The notes under the pieces: model-generated | The model's input: the letters and a program-made list of their open reading frames with translations, nothing else | Databases searched by the model: none | Told to the model about the DNA's origin: nothing | From: an uncultured Ligilactobacillus sp. | GTDB taxonomy: Bacteria > Bacillota > Bacilli > Lactobacillales > Lactobacillaceae | DNA: 64,000 nt | Direction: 5' to 3' | NCBI GenBank assembly: GCA_934201845.1 | Contig: CAKPXA010000001.1 | Coordinates: 62,001-126,000 of the forward strand | Program-made: the position numbers and the translations under genes | Shown here: positions 61,301-64,000 of the stretch, one piece after another | Position numbering within the stretch: the stretch's first letter is position 1 | How the letters are laid out: each line of letters starts with the position of its first letter

Positions 61301-62665
61301 GGGGAAAATATATTTGATATAATGACCGGTGTGGCAATAATATTGCTAGTCAAGGATGATTCAAGGAACGGAAAGGGAACTCTGCATTATTATGACATAG
61401 GTGATGGTCTGTCAAAGAAAGAGAAATTTGAAAAGATAAGGAATTTTCAAAGTATCCAGAGTATTGAAGAAGAGAACTTATTTGAGAATATAATTCCAAA
61501 TGAAAAGGGTGACTGGATAAACCAGAGAAATTCTAATTTTGACAGTCTGATTAAACTGGGGGATAAGAAAAGTAAGGAAGCTTTATTTGTAGACTATACA
61601 GGTGGAATTAAAACTGGTCGTGATGCCTGGTCGTGGGGATTTTCGAAGTCACGGGTTAGAGAAAAAATAGAGAGGACGATTGAGTACTACAATGATAATT
61701 TAGGGGATAAAACTGTTTACTCAGAAGATAGCAAGGAGATTTCATGGACGCGTTCATTGAAGATGGAATTCGAAAAGGGGGAGAAACTTGATTTCAAGGA
61801 TAATCGCATATATTTGGGAATGTATCGTCCGTTCACAAAAAAGTATGTTTATTATTCTAAAGAATTAGTAGACCGGCAATATCGTATGGCCAGCGTATTT
61901 CCAACAAAGGATGCAAGCAATCTTCTTATTGCGTTGTCAAATAAAACCGAGGGAAAGAGATTTACCTTACTAACAACTGATGTTGTTACAGATGTCAATT
62001 TATTTGCTGGTGGTTCACAGAATTTACCGAAGTGTCTGTACGATGATTCGGGAGAGTATTCCTCAATAAGACTTGATGTACTCAGGAAGTTGGATGATTT
62101 GAATGATGATGATGTGCTTCCTTATGTTTATGGTGTGCTGAGTTCCAATGAATATGAAAGAATGTATGCCATGGATTTAGCTAAGGAATTTCCTAGGATT
62201 CCCAACGTGAAACACAAGGAGGATTTTGTAGATATTGGCAGAAAATTGATGGACTTGCACATCAATTATGAAAATGTTCCTGTCTATGATGGTGTTGACA
62301 TTGAGGAAAAGTCAGATCCGAGTTATGAAGTCAAGAAGATGAAGTTTGCCAGGGTCAAAAACCCTGAAACAGGCAAATTTGAAAAGGACAAGGACAGGTC
62401 GACTATCATCTTCAATGATGACATAACCATTAGAAACATTCCTGAAAAAGCTTATGAATATGTTGTCAACGGTCGCTCGGCAATTGAATGGATTATGGAT
62501 CAGTACCAGATTAAAACTGATAGGAAGTCAGGGATTACCGATGACCCCAACGACTTCAGTGATGATCCGAAGTACATTTACAATCTGCTTTTGCGCATCA
62601 TTAACGTATCCCTTCAGACGGTCGATCTTGTCAACAGTCTGCCGGAACTTGAGATAAGCAAGTGA
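58376..62665 (+). CDS. Type ISP restriction-modification enzyme, helicase-methyltransferase-specificity part
   Basis: The 1,429-residue frame is in phase with the nuclease fragment. It has an SF2 helicase/translocase (Walker A 'MAPGTGKTF', box II 'IIADEAHRTTG', motif VI 'QAVGRIMRR'), a coupler, then a gamma-type N6-adenine methylase ('LDPFTGTGTFITR' near 747, 'NPPYSAKQ' near 863) and a C-terminal target-recognition region (about 900-1429). LlaGI-type enzymes methylate one strand and cut after head-on translocation. Re-initiation at ATG 58376 would need GGGGA directly before it, so expression is doubtful. The last 1.5 kb is clearly AT-richer than the rest. Confidence 0.85.
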   Translation: MFDFGSDDAIARKPAKKLRDYQKEAIEKSVEYFRDNERGKLIMAPGTGKTFTSLKIAEALYREKGGSNYNILYLVPSIQLLSQTLFNWNSDVSDDINMISFSVVSDRKATKKKTGDDNLTAKDVGFPATTNVSELMGNYETISTSENRNMTVIFSTYQSIDVIHQAQEAGYPEFDLIIADEAHRTTGSSKLGEDSMFTKVHGNDNVKGRLRLYQTATPKVYGPAAKKKAESNSVELASMDDESIYGREIFRLGFGEAVNRGYLTDYKVSVLAVNEKYVDRNMQNIMASEDNELNTSDIGKIIGIWNAMTKRNGMNGAISGAPMKRAIAFTDTIEHSKQIADEFNDVVNDYLGKYAEGSFSVDVHHVDGGLNALEKKTELDWLASDMPENTARVLSNVRFLTEGIDVPNLDAIIFMSPKKSQVDIVQAVGRIMRRYEGKEYGYIILPVVIDADADPATALDNNQKYQEIWQVLNALRSIDERFESEINKLELNRKKSRKINLIGVSTRPGSEVTEEGGKAGEGGKVEDVTNYVQTELDLGMDMGAIEQAFYGKIVQKVGDRRYLEDWSKDVADIAKRHIDKINTLIDEKKGAGMAFDQFMKSLHYNINDSIDRNQAVEMLAQHLITQPVFSALFDEYSFVNDNPVSHAMNDVISAFSVFGFDKEQRELEPFYESVRLRASGIDNAEAKQKVIVTLYDKFFRTGFKSTTEQLGIVFTPVEIVDFIIRSVDYALNKYFGKRISSENVHVLDPFTGTGTFITRTLQYLKEQMDAGEITYDDILRKYMHELHANEIVLLSYYIAAINIESVFDEINGPDRGYQPFEGIVLTDTFESTERENSFMDELLGENNERLKKQQEQPITAIVGNPPYSAKQDNEDKNYTRNNYPKLEHTLRKLWIDTSKAVNRNGLMDSYIKALRWAADRLSDRGVIGFITNSSYIDGVAMDGMRKSLMEEFADIYIVNLKGQIRRRSKEQIAREGENIFDIMTGVAIILLVKDDSRNGKGTLHYYDIGDGLSKKEKFEKIRNFQSIQSIEEENLFENIIPNEKGDWINQRNSNFDSLIKLGDKKSKEALFVDYTGGIKTGRDAWSWGFSKSRVREKIERTIEYYNDNLGDKTVYSEDSKEISWTRSLKMEFEKGEKLDFKDNRIYLGMYRPFTKKYVYYSKELVDRQYRMASVFPTKDASNLLIALSNKTEGKRFTLLTTDVVTDVNLFAGGSQNLPKCLYDDSGEYSSIRLDVLRKLDDLNDDDVLPYVYGVLSSNEYERMYAMDLAKEFPRIPNVKHKEDFVDIGRKLMDLHINYENVPVYDGVDIEEKSDPSYEVKKMKFARVKNPETGKFEKDKDRSTIIFNDDITIRNIPEKAYEYVVNGRSAIEWIMDQYQIKTDRKSGITDDPNDFSDDPKYIYNLLLRIINVSLQTVDLVNSLPELEISK

Positions 62666-62796
62666 TGTGCATTCAGATGAAACGGATGACCTGCGTCTTC
62701 GTACAGTCTGGGAATTCTGATTGTCATGCAGCAGAGCGGGGGGGCGCAGGGTCCCCGTTTCTTGAGCCTCTTTCGGTTACGGCTCTGCATTTCACG

Positions 62797-62805
62797 TGAT
62801 ATAAT
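62797..62805 (+). promoter_or_regulatory. Extended -10 promoter of folC
   Basis: TG-A-TATAAT, 31 bp before the start codon. An AAATGCAGAG motif (minus, 62785-62792) lies immediately upstream. Confidence 0.6.
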
Positions 62806-62835
62806 GGAGCCATGACACAGATACGGAGGCGGAAC

Positions 62836-64000
62836 ATGGCACAGATGAGTTATGACGAGGCGGTCTCGTTTATTCATGGCAGAAGAAAATTTACGAAGGA
62901 TCCTTCGCTGGACAGGATGAGGAGGATGGCGGAGCTTCTGGGGAATCCCGAACGGAAGCTGAAGATGATTCATGTGACGGGAACAAACGGGAAGGGATCG
63001 GTGACGGCGTATCTGCGGGAACTGCTGATGTCTCACGGATACCGCACGGGCACGTTCACGTCGCCGTTCATCGTCAGGTTCAATGAACGGCTGGCAATTG
63101 ACGGCGAAATGATTTCAGACGAGGAGCTGGTTGAGGAAGTCGGGCGGATCAGGCCTGTCGTCACGCAGGTGGATGAGGAATACGGCGGTGACGGGCCGAA
63201 GGAGTTCGAGGTGCTCACGGCCATGATGCTTGACTGGTTTGCGCGCAGTTCCGTCGACTATGTGATCATCGAGGTCGGCATCGGCGGAACGTATGATTCG
63301 ACGAACATCATCGACCCGCTTGTTTCCGTCATCACGACGGTGGCGATGGACCATGCGGCGATTCTCGGTCCGACGATTGAAAATGTCGCGGAAAACAAGG
63401 CCGGAATCATCAAGGAAGACCGTCCTGTCGTCGTCGGCAGGCTGCCTGAGGCCGCCCTTGAAGTCGTCAGGAGAAGGGCTGAGGAGAAGCACAGCAGACT
63501 CTATCAGCCGGGAGTGGACTATGCGGCGGAAAGAACGGATGAAGGCCGCGGCTTCTGGGGCGAAACCTTCACGTACGAGTTTTTCGGAAGAGGAAGGCAG
63601 AGTCTTCGGACCGGGCTTTGCGGCAGCTTTCAGGTGGACAATGCCGCCTGCGCGCTGACGGCATTCAATGTCCTGGCGGAGGAGGAGGGCTTTGCCGTTG
63701 ATGCGGCCGGGGCCGGCAGGGCGCTTGCCGCCACGCGCTGGCCGGCCAGGTTCGAGAAGATTCAGGACGATCCGCTCATTGTTCTTGACGGTGCGCACAA
63801 TCCGGCGGCCATGAGGGAAGTCAGGCGGACGCTTGAGACGGACTTTGCGGACATGAAGGTGACGATTGTCCTGGGCATTCTTGCGGACAAGGATTCGGAC
63901 GAGATGCTCGGGGAGTTGCTAAAAGTCGGGAAAGCAAGTATAATTTTGACAGGATTCAATGGCCCGAGAAAGGTGGCCAGTCCTGAAAGACTGCATGAGA
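62836..64000 (+). CDS. folC: Folylpolyglutamate synthase / dihydrofolate synthase (3' end outside window)
   Basis: A Mur-ligase-family protein with ATP loop 'HVTGTNGKGSVTAYL', omega-type loop 'TSPFIVRFNERLAIDG', and 'EVGIGGTYDSTN', 'MDHAAILGPTIENVAENKAG' and 'LDGAHNPAA'. It adds glutamate to folates, and in many lactobacilli also makes dihydrofolate. ATG 62836 follows GGAGGCGGAAC. About 388 codons are present before the window ends. The valS-folC order is the usual one in lactobacilli; here the restriction gene is inserted between them. Confidence 0.95.
   Translation, partial: MAQMSYDEAVSFIHGRRKFTKDPSLDRMRRMAELLGNPERKLKMIHVTGTNGKGSVTAYLRELLMSHGYRTGTFTSPFIVRFNERLAIDGEMISDEELVEEVGRIRPVVTQVDEEYGGDGPKEFEVLTAMMLDWFARSSVDYVIIEVGIGGTYDSTNIIDPLVSVITTVAMDHAAILGPTIENVAENKAGIIKEDRPVVVGRLPEAALEVVRRRAEEKHSRLYQPGVDYAAERTDEGRGFWGETFTYEFFGRGRQSLRTGLCGSFQVDNAACALTAFNVLAEEEGFAVDAAGAGRALAATRWPARFEKIQDDPLIVLDGAHNPAAMREVRRTLETDFADMKVTIVLGILADKDSDEMLGELLKVGKASIILTGFNGPRKVASPERLHE

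Overview
The window is a gene-dense, GC-rich stretch of chromosome from a low-GC-phylum (Bacillota) lactic acid bacterium, most likely a member of Lactobacillaceae with unusually high GC. The markers are the gene order upp-atpBEFHAGDC-DUF1146-murA-mbl-yidD-DUF2969-rodA, the DUF2969 family itself, EzrA, the MurT/GatD pair, SufCDSUB, a ppx-ppk-ppx polyphosphate operon and a D-Ala ligase of the Phe (D-lactate) type. I cannot name genus or species from the sequence alone. No rRNA, tRNA, CRISPR array, prophage or intact insertion sequence was seen. Both ends cut genes (an APC permease on the left, folC on the right).

Layout: 1-9 kb holds transport and small metabolic genes (APC permease, acylphosphatase, a fused binding-protein/permease plus GlnQ-type ATPase, an MFS exporter, a histidine phosphatase, a serine hydrolase, manA). 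9.2-11.3 kb on the minus strand is murT-gatD (peptidoglycan glutamate amidation). 11.4-22.5 kb is a housekeeping block: tdk-prfA-prmC-sua5, upp, and the complete eight-gene F1Fo ATP synthase operon. 22.8-27.6 kb is a cell-envelope and shape block (DUF1146, murA, mbl, yidD, DUF2969, rodA). 27.8-32.9 kb is the SufCDSUB Fe-S assembly operon with a Fur-like box at its promoter. 33-39.7 kb has an EamA transporter, an APH-like kinase and the minus-strand ppx2-ppk-ppx1 operon. 40-48.5 kb has ddl, a membrane GDPD, a tag-like glycosylase, uspA, a 6S RNA candidate next to rarA, a divergent GshF-like ATP-grasp protein and a YueI protein. 48.5-64 kb has rpsD, msrC, ezrA, a cysteine desulfurase and thiI (sulfur relay for tRNA thiolation), T-box-controlled valS, a broken type ISP (LlaGI-like) restriction-modification gene and folC.

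The most striking signal is not a gene. The octamer AAATGCAG occurs 24 times by my count (both strands), against about 2 expected by chance, and 20 of the 24 continue as AAATGCAGDG (D is A, G or T). The copies lie in coding and intergenic DNA on both strands but are absent from the 7.5-kb upp/ATP synthase block. This looks like a genome-wide DNA motif (uptake-, Chi- or architecture-type) that I cannot match to a described one. Other points of interest are the in-frame stop separating the nuclease from the helicase-methylase of the type ISP enzyme, a family of intergenic repeats that look like insertion-sequence ends, a TnpB relic, and several paralogues that have lost the catalytic or pocket residues of their family (Ppx2, Tag, GshF-like).
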